A DNA stretch of 64,000 bases from Aralia elata. Lineage: Eukaryota > Streptophyta > Magnoliopsida > Apiales > Araliaceae. Both the position numbers and the translations under genes were made by a program. Below are positions 32,179-42,978 of this stretch, piece after piece (position 1 is the stretch's first letter; each line of letters opens with the position of its first letter). The notes under the pieces were generated by a model that searched no databases, was not told where the DNA came from, and saw nothing but the letters and a program-made list of their open reading frames with translations. The stretch covers positions 1-64,000 of the forward strand of contig JAVJAP010000210.1 of the NCBI GenBank assembly GCA_034770075.1. Reading direction: 5' to 3'.

Positions 32179-33723
32179 TGTTAGAGTTTATGCCCTAGAG
32201 ACCGATTCTTTGATGTAATTGCTTAACATTTCTTTTGATATTATATTTGATTGAATAAATGAATTATTTTATTATGGTTTTATTTACTGCGTTATATAAA
32301 TGTTAGCATAATAAAAGTCCTTAGAATAATGATACAAATTATATAGCTTCAAATATATGACTTGAACATGAGATTATGTAATTACAATTAGTATCATTAC
32401 TCTTAAATGTCCTTAGTCGAGTATCATTGTTAATGGGACAACAATGATACATTGAGACTAGTATGTGGATTGACTGATGGCCAAATCTCATTGGTCATAA
32501 ATATATAAGATATTGAGTCAATGCATAGGTACATGTTAGAGAACAATGTACTGGACAGACCCACCATGAGAATTCTACGTGGAGTATTATGCAAAGTGTC
32601 ATAAGCAATTCTCATAGTGACAATGATGTAATGATCCTCCGACCTGAAATCACTATATTACCACACGGGAATTTATGTACTTTGATATCATCAAAGGTCA
32701 CCTTTAATAGGGTGGACAATAAAAGTGATTATTGGGTACATCATGAATCATGTGAGGAATATGAGTGATCTAGATGGAATTTAACCCTCCTATATATTAG
32801 GGGTGATATCCATAGGCCTCTTGATTGAGTAGGACTATGAAATGCATGGCCATGCTCAAATAGTGATTTGTTTGATATAGTCTACTCATTGATCAAAAAA
32901 ATTCAGATTAAATTATGAAGAGTATGACATATTCCATGGCTCGAGTTTAATATAAGATGTCAAAGTTAAAAGGATTAAATTACATTGAAACATTGGTCAC
33001 GAAAAGGTTGCATCGAATCACCGATCTTATTATTATTTGGGTAGCAGTGATGCATTACTAGATGCCGCTCACTGTTTATAATTTTATAATATGATTTTGA
33101 AATTATTGCCAACATAATAATAACCTATAGGGTCACACACTTTGAACGTAATTAAAAGGGAATTAATTTAAATTGTAAAGGATTTAAATATGTCAATATG
33201 ATTGATAGTATTTAATTTACGAATTTAAATTAATAGGATAATTTGTATATATATATATTAATTAAGTAAGACTTCATTAAAATATAATATATATAAATTC
33301 GGATTTTACCTTTCTAATGGTTTTAGGGTTTTGCTATATATATATATATATGATATATCAGCTGTTTTATTAGAGTGTGAGAAGAAAACAAAAACCCTAG
33401 GCGTTTTAGAAAAGAGACTATAGAGAATTTTTTTAGTAAAATCCAGATCTTGGCGGCTAGTACCGCAATTCTCTTTGCTACAGATCGTCTGACGATTCGC
33501 GGGGCGTTCATGTGGATACCGTAGAGGCGCAGTTTCGTTGGATTGCGTTAAAGATTCGAAGCTGTTCCAAAATTTTCATCATCACCATTCAAGCTCGGAT
33601 AATCGGTAAAACAAATCTAAACCTCTGAATTAATATGCTTTCGCATGGATCCTGTTTTAGGGTTTTCGAAAACTGTTTCAAAATTTTTAAATTCTGCTGC
33701 TTTTATATGTCAAAAATCCTACA
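32179..33723 (+). mobile_element. Solo copia-type LTR, 1.5 kb, TSD ATTAT
   Basis: Begins TGTTAGAGTTTATGCCC and ends CCTACA, with ATTAT at 32174-32178 and 33724-33728. A TATA-rich stretch near 33335-33350 precedes a probable transcription start. No primer site or internal region follows, so it is a solo LTR. The TGTTAG start and length suggest copia; the lineage is not assignable. Confidence 0.82.
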
Positions 33724-33859
33724 ATTATCTACCCTTAGCATGAACAAATTCACATACACACATATTTACTTTATAAATTATTTATATTTCAGGGTTTTCT
33801 TTAACTAGTTTGTGTTTTTTTCTTGTTTTTCTTTGTTCTTTCAATTTGTTTTCTCCGTG

Positions 33860-34590
33860 ATCCATGGTATTACGCTACGAGTCTTTCTCGTATGATTTTG
33901 TCGATATTTGCCGTCTGTTGTACCAATTCTGGTCCGAGCAGTTGTCGTTTTCCAATCTCGTCCTAGCATAGTGGAGTTCTGTATTTTTTTTTCGTACCTA
34001 ACGTTAAATGATCGTCCCAGCTATCCTTGAAGTCCATGACATAAACCCTAAGCATGTCCTTTAAGGTTTGAATCGTTCCCTCGCTCTGTCCATCTATTTA
34101 AGGATGGTACGCGGTGCTCAACTTGATTTGGGTTCCTAGTTGCTTTTAGAGACTTTTTCAAAAGTTCGATGTGAAGCGTGGACTCGATTGGACACAATCG
34201 ATACTAGAACTCCGTGTCGAGAGACGATTTCTTTAATATAAAGCTTTGTTAACTGTTCTAAATTAAATTTTGCTTTTATCGGTAAGAAGTGGGCAGATTT
34301 TGTAAGCCGATCTACGATCACCCAGATATCATCAAAACCCTTTGGTGTTATTAGGAGTCCCACCACAAAATCTATTGTAATGTGCTTCTATTTCCACTAT
34401 GAAATTTCTAAGGGTTGTAAAAGTACACTCGGTCGTTGATGTTCTACCTTAATGCGTTGACAAGTTAGACATTTACTAACCAATTCCGCAATTGCCTTTT
34501 TCATACCTGACCACCAGAAATTCGGGCACAAATCTTGATACATTTTTGTACTGCCAAAATGAATTGAATATTTCGCACTATGCACCTCTC
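33860..34590 (-). pseudogene. Gypsy integrase fragment, broken and missing its C-terminus
   Basis: Minus strand: HSAKYSIHFGSTKMYQDL followed by CLTCQRIKVEHQRP is the HHCC zinc-binding domain. DDIWVIVDRLTKSAHFLPI is the catalytic core. The conserved second catalytic Asp (in the SDRG-type motif) reads SNR, so it is lost. Across stops, a DEIG...LLGPELVQQT-like block follows down to about 33870, where it stops abruptly against LTR sequence. The chromodomain expected in this lineage is absent. Confidence 0.85.
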
Positions 34591-34768
34591 ATAGAATTTC
34601 TTCTTTTAACTCCAACATCAAAGGTATCCAAAACCTCGCTTTAAATCGGATTACTCCATTTTTATCAAGCTGAAATTTTTCCTCACCTTTCTGAGCTATC
34701 ATTCTCCTAATCCGCTCACATTCTTCGTTTTTGTTTTGAAATTCCTTAATTCTCTTAAGTAACGATGG

Positions 34769-35990
34769 TCAAGCTTCCATCGCATATAATTTTCCTATTG
34801 ACTCACTAGGACTCCTTATCTCAATCTCCAATTTCTCAAAGTCTCTCCCCAGCTCTTCCTGAGCAGTCAACATCTTCAACATTTCTTGATTCTTTCGGCT
34901 TAACGCGTCTGCTACGACGTTAGCCTTCCCCGGATAGTAAAGAATTGTACAATCGTAATCCTTTAACAATTCTAGCCACCTCTTTTGCCTCATATTCAAC
35001 TCCTTTTGTGTGAAAATATATTTTAAACTTTTATGGTCTATGTATATTTCACATTTTTCTTCGTAAAGATAATGCCTCCAAATTTTTAATACAAACACCA
35101 CAACTACTAATTCCAAGTCATGGGTAGGGTATCTCTTCTCATAATCTTTCAGTTGTCGTGATGCATATGCAATCACCTTTCTATGTTGCATCAGGACACA
35201 ACCTAAATCTACCTCTTCTTTAATTCCTAGAAACTTTCCTCGCATTTCTTCGTCCAAACGAATTTTACCCCTTTCTGTGTCAAATTGGTTAGAAGTCCGG
35301 CTATTTTTGAAAAATCTTGAATGAAATACTGGTAATAACCTGGTAACCCTAAGAAACTTCTAATTTCTGTCGGGGTCTTTGATTGTTCCCAATTTATTAC
35401 TGCTTTTACTTTTACTGGGTTCACTGAAATTTCATCTTTATCAATTACATGACCCAAAATTGTACTTTCTCCGACCAAAATTCACATTTTGTGAATTTTA
35501 CATGCAATTTCTTTTTCCTAAATATTTCCAACACCCTTCTCAGATGCTCAGCGTGTTCTTCTTTTGTTTGAGAGTAAATTAAAATATCCTCAATAAACAC
35601 CATGACAAACTTATCCAAGTACTTCTTAAAAACCCTATTCATTAAGTCTATAAATACAACAGGGGCATTTGTAAGTCCAAATGGCATCACCAAAAATTTA
35701 TAATGCCCGTAACATGTCCGAAATGCTGTTTTCGGCACGTCCTCTTCTTTTATATTCAATTGATGGTATCCCGATCGTAAATCAATCTTAGAAAAGTATT
35801 TAACTTCTTCAACTGATCGAAGAGATCATCAATCCTAGGTAACGAATACTTATTTTTAATTGTCACCTAGTTCAACTCACAATAGTCGATACATAATCGT
35901 AACGATCCATCCTTCTTTTTAACAAACAATATTGGTGCTCCCCATAGAGGCACACTTGGCCTAATGAATTTCTTATCCAATGGCTCCTAC
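34769..35990 (-). pseudogene. Gypsy reverse transcriptase and RNase H
   Basis: Minus strand, several frames: KTAFRTCYGHYKFLVMPFGL and TNAPVVFIDLMNRVF with the metal-binding box reading VFIEDILIYS instead of the usual (F/Y)(V/I)DD. Then follow INWEQSKTPTEIRSFLGLPG, the RNase H part GCVLMQHRKVIAYASRQLKD and YPTHDLELVVVVF, and YYPGKANVVADALSRK. This is typical chromovirus (Tekay/Del-like) pol. Broken into at least three open pieces (35445-35759, 35227-35478 and 34769-35257), so not functional. Confidence 0.93.
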
Positions 35991-36165
35991 AGTTAAACCA
36001 TCGGCTCTTTTATTTCTACTCCAACCATTCGATATGGAGCTTTTGAAATAGGGGCAGTTCTCGGTACGAGATCAATTATGAATTCTATTTCTCGATTGCA
36101 CGGGAGTTCGGGAATACATCCGCATATTCCCTCACCACGGGTATCTGTTCTAACTTTGATTCTTT

Positions 36166-36616
36166 TTATTGAGTATCCACTATGTAAGCCAGATACCTGA
36201 TACATCCTTTCCTAAGCAGTCTTTTTGCTTGCATCATTGATATCCAATTAGACTGTCTAGGATTACGGTTTCCGTAAAATATTACTTTTACCTTATTGGA
36301 AACCCTAAGGTTCACTGTCTTCTGATGACAGCCAATCATCGCTTCATGGTTGTTTAACCAATCCATCCCTAGTATAACATCAAACTCCCCTAATTGGATT
36401 GGAATGAAGTCCACTAACGTCTTATGTCCCATATTTTTCACACAATAATTTCTATGCACTTGATTAACAGGGATAATTTTCTTATTAGCAATTTCTATAC
36501 TTGAGGGATGTTTTAAATCTTCAGGAATTAAATTCAAGCGATGCGCAAAGTTATGTGACATAAATGAACACATAATGCTTGAATCAAACAGAACATATGC
36601 ATCAGTATAATTTATC
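36166..36616 (-). pseudogene. Gypsy aspartic protease region
   Basis: Minus strand: INYTDAYVLFDSS, SHNFAHRLNLIPEDL and FDVILGMDWLNNHEAMIGCH. This is the retropepsin domain plus the GMDWL block typical of plant chromoviruses. The active-site triplet is DSS where DSG/DTG is normal, so the enzyme is probably dead. Its upstream codons are separated from the gag by a 3-kb solo LTR starting at 36622. The translation of the first codons of the adjoining LTR (MFKVHGCGG) is accidental. Confidence 0.92.
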
Positions 36617-36621
36617 GGTAT

Positions 36622-39600
36622 TGTGACGCCCCCACATCCGTGTACTTTAAACACCGGATATGGTGCTCACTATATTCCACCATTCACTCATCTATCTATA
36701 GACATAACTTAAAGACATAAAAGTAAATATAATTATTTATAATACATGCCTTACGCTACACCCAGGTTTCTAAACCTTATATATACAAAACATAATACGA
36801 CGAAGTATTACATCATTTATAATAATTTAATACATCATTTATCTCTAATCTCGGACATTTCCTTTGCCCTTATCTTTACTTGATCCTGCAGAACCCTCAG
36901 GCTTAGCTGAAAACATGATAATATAGCAAGGGTGAACAACTATTTTGCTCAACAAGTATAAAACAATTCAATGAACATTAAATCATGAATGGAAGAAATA
37001 GCCTTTTGAAATCTTCAACAATTTACCAATAATTGTGAAACAGTTTGAATAAACATGAAATAAAAAGATTCATTTAATTTAAAACTTTTATCATCATGCT
37101 GAATGGTCATAAAGACCGTTAAATTTTTTCAATAAGGTTTAACAGTTATTCTCTGCAAAGACTGAAAACACAAAGACATTTTCTGCAAGTACTATAGGGG
37201 ATCAGCCTATCGTACCCTATATTGTGTACAACATATAAGTCTTAGACACGTAAGCGTAAATCAAAATCATGTCGTTCGATATCAAGTATTCCCTTTATTC
37301 GAGTTGTTCATCTCAGTTTTAACATTAGAGTCCGCACCAAAACAATTTGAATTGGATTAACTTTACTTAACATCAAATAATTTTAAGAATTCAATAACTC
37401 ATTTCAACGTTGTCTAGCCGAAACAAATGGAATAGACTTACATATTCAAATCAGTTCATGAATAAACAGGAACTTTAATGATTTAAACAATTTGATAATA
37501 GAACAATTCTCTTCAAAGGCACATAGTGCGGAAATTTGCACGCAAGCAAAACTTAAGCAATTTAAGAGACTAACATAGTTAGGAAACTTGCCTAGATTAG
37601 GTAAACCTTCTTCGATTACACTATTAACCTCTTCCAAATGGTTACCTATGACATCCATAAAGATTTGCTTAATTAACTTAATCATAATTTATTAATAATT
37701 ATGGCTGATATTAAACGTAACATAATAGGATAATTATTCTTTCGACTTAATTCAATTATAAACGTCCCTTCACATTATTTTTATAATATTTACATAAAAA
37801 TATGTGAGTAAACTTTGTTTAGTCTCATACGTCTCATGTCATCGTATTTTAGCTGATATAAATTATATTAATAATTTTTGACTTTACTTTAATTAATTGT
37901 CTTACTTTTTCATAACTCCATTTTTCTTCATTAAACCCTCCTTAATCAATTTAATATTTTTCTTCCTCCTGACCCCACATAGTTAAAAATATTTTACATG
38001 TAAAAATAATTTTATTATATTTTTGTAAGTTATTTAGCATTTCATAATTCGAGATTAATTCCAAAAATTATCAAACTTGGACAGAATCTTCCTCATGTAA
38101 GGGAGTACCTCCAGTAAAAAATTCATCACCATCCGAGTTGAGAACTCAAGATATAGCAGTTTTAATTTTTAAAACCCTAATTTTCGTTTGAACATATCTT
38201 ACTCATCTGAAGTCCGATTGAGCACATTTTTGGACAGAACTTACATTATACCATATAGTTTTCATATCCAAAAGGTCTTAATTTATTACACTTATTAAGT
38301 GGCTGAAATAGTCCTCAAAAAAATAAGCAAAATGCTCCATTAGTTTTTTTTCTTTAGATTTTCCTACTTTGATAGAAAAATCACCATAAAATAATCTACA
38401 AGGAGTTTTATTGAAATTATTTTTGGAGTGTGTAAAGGACTAATATATCTATCCATGAAAACTGACCACAGTTAAAAATTCATTATACATTAAGAGTTAT
38501 GATTGTTCGATTTTCAGCTTTTGTTTTAAGGTTTGACAATTTTCAAACCTTCATGCTCATTTTATGAACTTCTATGTTTTCTCGATTTTTCATGGATGAC
38601 CTATCATAAACTAACATTATACAACATATACCACCTTATTCTATAGGATCCACAATGATCCGCCATCAAACATATCAAACTCCCACAACCATCAAGATGA
38701 AACATAATTGTAACCAATGTTTTAGGGTTCAGAACTTTTATACCTTTCTTGTTTACTTGTTTTTCTCTTCTTCCTTGGCTAAGGCTTGCTAGATAACACT
38801 TTTTCCCTTCCTCTCCTTAACCGTGTGCTCTCTCTCTCTCTCAAGCTCTCTCTTGCTCTTTGCTCTCTAACTTGCTGGAATGAAGTAAAGTGTTGGAAAT
38901 GAAGATAGGTTGGCTATTTATAGAAGAACTTTGAAAAAATTATAAGTTGGCCTCTCTAATTTGTATTCTTCTTGGTCAAGCCCATCCTCTTCTCTTTATT
39001 CCCACTAGGCTCCACAAGATTACTTAAGTTAATTCTCATCAACTTTAATCATCCATTTTATTAAGTTAAAGCAAGGATTAAAGCTAAACAAATTAGGGGA
39101 ACCATGATCCATTTTTTATAGGAAGTTGATTTGAGTTGCTAGGACTTAATAGAAGTGGTTGAGAGTGGTTGCAACCCCCCCACCACATGGCCATATAACC
39201 GAGTACTCCTCCCTCATTTTTATTGCTTCCTTTATTACATCATTGCTTACCTCATTGCTTACATCACACTTTGGACTTGTTGGGCTAGGTTGTTTGGGCT
39301 TCTTGTTGGGCTTGTAAGTATTATAAAAGAATTGCAAGAGACTTGACTTGGGCTCATGTTTGGGCTTACCATGGCTTAATTGCCTTACGATTTATTCCTT
39401 TATCATTTTATTACTTAGGGCTTGTTTGGTTTAATTTTTACTTCTTTGTTTTCTCATTTAGCCCAACTAGTTTACTTACTTAGCCTTGTTTGACTATTAT
39501 ATTAAGGTATATATATACATATACTCATCCATCTATATATATCATTCACTTCATTTGCACAACAAAAATTTGTACTTCATTAAATAAGCTTTTTACATAG

Positions 39601-39635
39601 CTCTCAACGTTTCCATGTTACCCACCGATATTACA
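36622..39635 (-). mobile_element. Solo gypsy LTR, 3.0 kb, TSD GGTAT, inserted between gag and protease
   Basis: On the minus strand it starts TGTAATATCGGTGGG and ends GGGGGCGTCACA. GGTAT flanks both ends (36617-36621 and 39636-39640). A TATAAATAG box on the minus strand lies near 38920, followed by a (CT)n-rich leader. Gag zinc-knuckle sequence ends on one side and protease resumes on the other, so the insertion post-dates the host gypsy element. Related to, but clearly diverged from, the LTRs at 27039 and 63719. Confidence 0.9.
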
Positions 39636-39640
39636 GGTAT

Positions 39641-40202
39641 GATACCTGATATCACATCCCTTGATGCCACCGTGTCCCTGACGATCATGTTGAATGTTCA
39701 GGCCGTTGGTCGTGCCGGTGGAGCCGGTCCTGCTATCTGAAGTCTGTTATTATTTTTATTTGCCCCTCTAATATCTACCACCACCCTTTTTGGACAACTT
39801 TATGCTAGGTGGTCCAAAACACCACACACAAAGCACACGCCACTCCTTGGATTGGTACAATTAGGAGCCATGTGTCTCTCTTGTCCATATTTAAAATATA
39901 CATTGTTTCCTTTCAAAGAAACCCATGTGTTGTTCCTACCATGGCATAGGCCTCCCCTAAGACTGGTCCCAACCCTTCGGACTCTTCATCCTCCGCGGGT
40001 GCTGCCTCATCATCTGCAGTATATCCTGGAGTCATTTGATCCCCCCCTCGGGATATATCTTCCTTTAGGGTCTTCCTCAGGATCCTCCTCGGGGTCCTTA
40101 TCTGGTTCTACTACAGGGGCCTCCTCGCCCACTACTAGGTCTGCTACGGGTGCAACTTGAGGTACCTAGTAGATATCTCTAATTACCTCTTCCTTGGCCA
40201 TC
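39641..40202 (-). pseudogene. Internally deleted gypsy gag with two CCHC knuckles
   Basis: Minus strand: MAKEEVIRDIY at 40202, a proline/acidic stretch (VADLVVGEEAPVVEPDKDPE), then stops. Two zinc-knuckle-like blocks appear (about 39905-39865 and 39850-39800: C..CGQ-type with HMAPNC, and CFVCGVLDHLA-like with a stop before SCP). The whole capsid domain is missing between them: about 560 bases stand where 1.2 kb or more is usual. Confidence 0.75.
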
Positions 40203-40471
40203 CTACAACATAATAAAATAACTTACTTAGTACATTAATAAATTAAATGTACAACTTAAAATAATTAACTAAATAAACTTAACGGAAAAACTTAAATCAA
40301 TTTAATTAAATTAATTTTAATTTTTTACTATTTATTTATTATTTTATTATTTATTTATTTATTATTTTTTTAATACGCAAGAACTCTATGTGAGTTTTCT
40401 TCTCGCAGTCTCTATTAGATTACTACCAGGTTATATCTTAAGGTCCTTTAATCTAATGGTTATAACCTACA

Positions 40472-40486
40472 GCTCTAATACTAACT
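40472..40486 (-). other. Gypsy primer binding site, degenerate
   Basis: Just inside the 5' LTR the minus strand reads TTAGTATTAGAGCTGTAGG, resembling the initiator-Met tRNA complement TGGTATCAGAGC with two or three changes. It fits the LTR boundary at 40487. Confidence 0.6.
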
Positions 40487-40658
40487 TGTGATGTCCCAAA
40501 TCTGTGTACTAGCTACAATAGACTTGGTGCATCATTATTTATCCACATACATGCTAACTAGCTATTATTATAAGCTAGGCTACACGATACATTAATTATT
40601 TACATTATTTACACATATATGCCCAGGTCTTACGCATTATGAACTAATACATTAGTTC
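40487..40658 (-). mobile_element. 5' LTR stub of the gypsy element
   Basis: Plus strand TGTGATGTCCCAAATCTGTG parallels the TGTGACGCCCCCACATCCGTG-type LTR terminus at 36622. Only 172 bases remain before the SIRE-like LTR begins at 40659, preceded by AGTTC, which is the expected target duplication of that insertion. Confidence 0.7.
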
Positions 40659-42243
40659 TGTTGTTTCCTAGAAGCACAAAAGAGATCTAGAAGGGGGTTG
40701 AATAGATCCTTAAGATCTATTTCACTTGATATTAAGGATGTATTACCAGATAATTAATTAATCCGAGTTAATTAAGCACAACAGAATATTAGTTTAAAAA
40801 CCCCTTCAAGATATAATAAAATCACACATTTGAATTTAGTTCTTATGGATTTTAGTCACAACAGATATAGCAGTTAATAGACAAAATGTAAATACAGTAA
40901 GTAAATGACATAAGATGTTTTAAATGGTTCAGAGTATAAATAACTCCTAGTTCACTCTTCTACTTTACGAGTAGAAAATCCACTAAAGATGCAGGTTACG
41001 AAAGCCAGATCATTAAGATCTATTACAAACTAAATCACTAAGATTCCTTCGAGTCACTTAGTCTTGGCAGATGTTACTCAGACATGGGACACTTAGTCCA
41101 GATCACTGAGATCTCTTCAAGTCATTTAGACTTGAAATTATGTCACTAAGACAATCGAATCATAGTTGTTGAGATTGTTGTTTAAGGTGCTACTAAGAGG
41201 CGTTGAGCTCAACTTATGATGTACTTAGTAGCAGAACAAGTAGTTTATTATCGTAGAGTAAGTCTCTTTTTGTTTTGACAGAGTTTTAGCTCTTTACTTG
41301 ATGATTCATACTTGAATTTGAATCCTCGTATTCTTTTATAAGCTTCACTGAAATCTTCCCATTTGAGAGTTGGTGTTATGCATTTAATGCTCTGTTCCTA
41401 GATGTTCTCTGATGATGACTTTTAGGGTGAATATGTTAGCTTGCTTTCGGCTCTGACTGGTCACATCAAACTGTAACTTCACCTACCACTTGTGAATGAT
41501 GTCACATCTCCAAGATAGCGGTTAGACACAACACTATCTGATTTTCTATTTGAATTAGGAATGTTCGGAAAATATCTTGAGATCTTCACTTTGCAAGGCT
41601 CTTTATTGTCAGTCCTATGACAGGTCTGACATGATCTATGACTTGGACATATCGTAGAGCTTCATGATGGTCGTAGAGCTTAAGGCTTGAATTACTCAAC
41701 GATCTTGTACTTTACATTCTGTTCTACAATTGCTTGCTCAACTAGTAGAGCGACACTCTACGATGTTCTCTCTACGATTGGCTCTCTACGATAAGCACTC
41801 TACGATTCTTGAGCAGACTCTACGATCTTTCTCTACTATATGATCTTAGAGTGGACTCTTCGATCTTCACTTTACTTTATGATCCTTGAGAGGGCTCTAC
41901 GATCTTTCTGCAGACTTTACGATCTTGATTTAACTCTACGAACTTCTGGCAAAGTCTGCGATCTAACACTTGATGCTCTACGATGTCATAGCTAACTCTG
42001 CTATTTTTAACAAATTCTATGAAAATGACAGAGTTGCCCTACGATCACTTAATATTACTATACGACCGATTTAATCCTATTCATTTATACATCAATTTAG
42101 CTCAAAAGATCAACCTAACAAATTTAATCTTTCTATTCCAAGACCTTGTACAACATATTCATATGAAGGACTTTACAAAAACAACTGAACAATTATAGAC
42201 TATCAATATCACATCATCAAATTTAAACATGCAGGCTCTAACA
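40659..42243 (-). mobile_element. SIRE-like copia 3' LTR (minus orientation) with CTCTACGA motif swarm
   Basis: On the minus strand the LTR starts TGTTAGAGCCTGCATG, right after a poly-purine tract, and ends GGAAACAACA. The terminal AACCCCCTTCTAGATCTC block is shared with the plus-strand LTR at 50963-53362. It contains about 11 exact copies of CTCTACGA/TCGTAGAG. Length is 1585 against 2400 for the other copy. Flank on the left is AGTTC (40654-40658); its partner should lie right of the window. Confidence 0.82.
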
Positions 42244-42258
42244 ATCTCCCCCTATTTG
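42244..42258 (-). other. Poly-purine tract of SIRE-like element
   Basis: Minus strand reads CAAATAGGGGGAGAT immediately before the LTR start TGTTAG, with CATCATCAAAT upstream as in SIRE/Maximus elements. It is the plus-strand priming site and fixes this LTR as the 3' one. Confidence 0.8.
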
Positions 42259-42417
42259 ATGATGACAAAACTAGTAGTTTCAGAGAATTCATCAATTCTA
42301 TGATACAAATTACTTAAAAATAAACATGACTTAAAATACAGTAAGTAACTATATTGGTAGAGTAACATAATGAATTTATTAATGTATGAAAAGAATTGTA
42401 CATGGTATATAAAAAAA

Positions 42418-42962
42418 TTATAACAGTTCAACAAATTTATATACACTTATACATATTTTTATACTTATCTTCTCCATCTCTCTCTTTGGAGGAGGATTTC
42501 TCTTCTCAGCTTCTCTCCTTCTATAATAAGCCTCTCTCACTTCAGCTTCTCTTGTATAAATCTCTTGCATAAAATCTCTTGGTCCAAGATTATGCATGGA
42601 AATTTCTTCTTCTCCTTCAATGCGAACCCCCTTTCTAGATCTCATATTGAAGAAGAATGAGGACCTTGATCTATAGGGATTGCTTGGTGTGCTCTAGAGT
42701 AAGGAGGTGGAATTGATGTTTGCTGTTGAGATCGCCTCCTATCCCTTTTCTTTCTCCCCCTCACTTGGTTTCTCCCCTTTTTTGTCAGCATCCCGGGCTT
42801 GAGTAGAGCATTAATTTTGTCCGAGAGCTGCTTGACACTTTGAATAAGCTCATCTATTTGGGTTTTAGATATAGTAATGTCATCTCTGTTCTCTTGTAGC
42901 TTGGCTTCAGTTTGCTCTAGTTGCTGATGAATAAGAGCTATAACATTATCTGTTCGTTCCAA
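42418..42962 (-). pseudogene. SIRE-like 3' accessory ORF (coiled coil then basic/acidic tail)
   Basis: Two overlapping minus-strand open frames (42962-42642 and 42645-42418) together encode about 180 residues. First comes a heptad-like helix (VIALIHQQLEQTEAKLQENR, SVKQLSDKINALL), then a Lys/Arg-rich linker (GRKKRDRRRSQQQ), a Pro/Ser segment, and a Glu/Arg-rich end. The position, between pol and the poly-purine tract, is where SIRE-type elements carry an extra, envelope-like or structural ORF. No transmembrane segment is visible. The upstream part is cut off at 42979 by another copia element. Confidence 0.55.
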
Positions 42963-42978
42963 AGAACTATCTGTTCGT

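Larger units (their letters stand above)
26846..33850 (-). mobile_element. Truncated gypsy LTR (R/U5 side), split by two solo LTRs
   Basis: The pieces 26846-27038, 30841-32173 and 33729-about 33850 follow, in order and on the same strand, the solo gypsy LTR at 36622-39635. Shared landmarks are GGTCATAA(A/G)GACC, GATCAGCCTA, CAATTT(A/G)AATTGGATTAAC, GAAACTTGCCT-like and CACCA(T/A)AAA(A)TAAT words. The first roughly 490 bases expected at its low-coordinate end and the U3 part beyond the TATA box are missing. It is best read as the damaged 3' LTR of the minus-strand gypsy element whose integrase ends near 33860. Confidence 0.68.

Noticed and set aside
39852..40160. 102-codon plus-strand open frame rich in Pro and Ser
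   Set aside because: It is the antisense shadow of the acidic and zinc-knuckle part of the minus-strand gypsy gag.
33860..40658. Endogenous pararetrovirus
   Set aside because: Domain order protease-RT-RNase H-integrase with an HHCC domain, LTRs and a tRNA-Met primer site is that of an LTR retrotransposon; pararetroviruses lack integrase and LTRs, and no movement protein is present.
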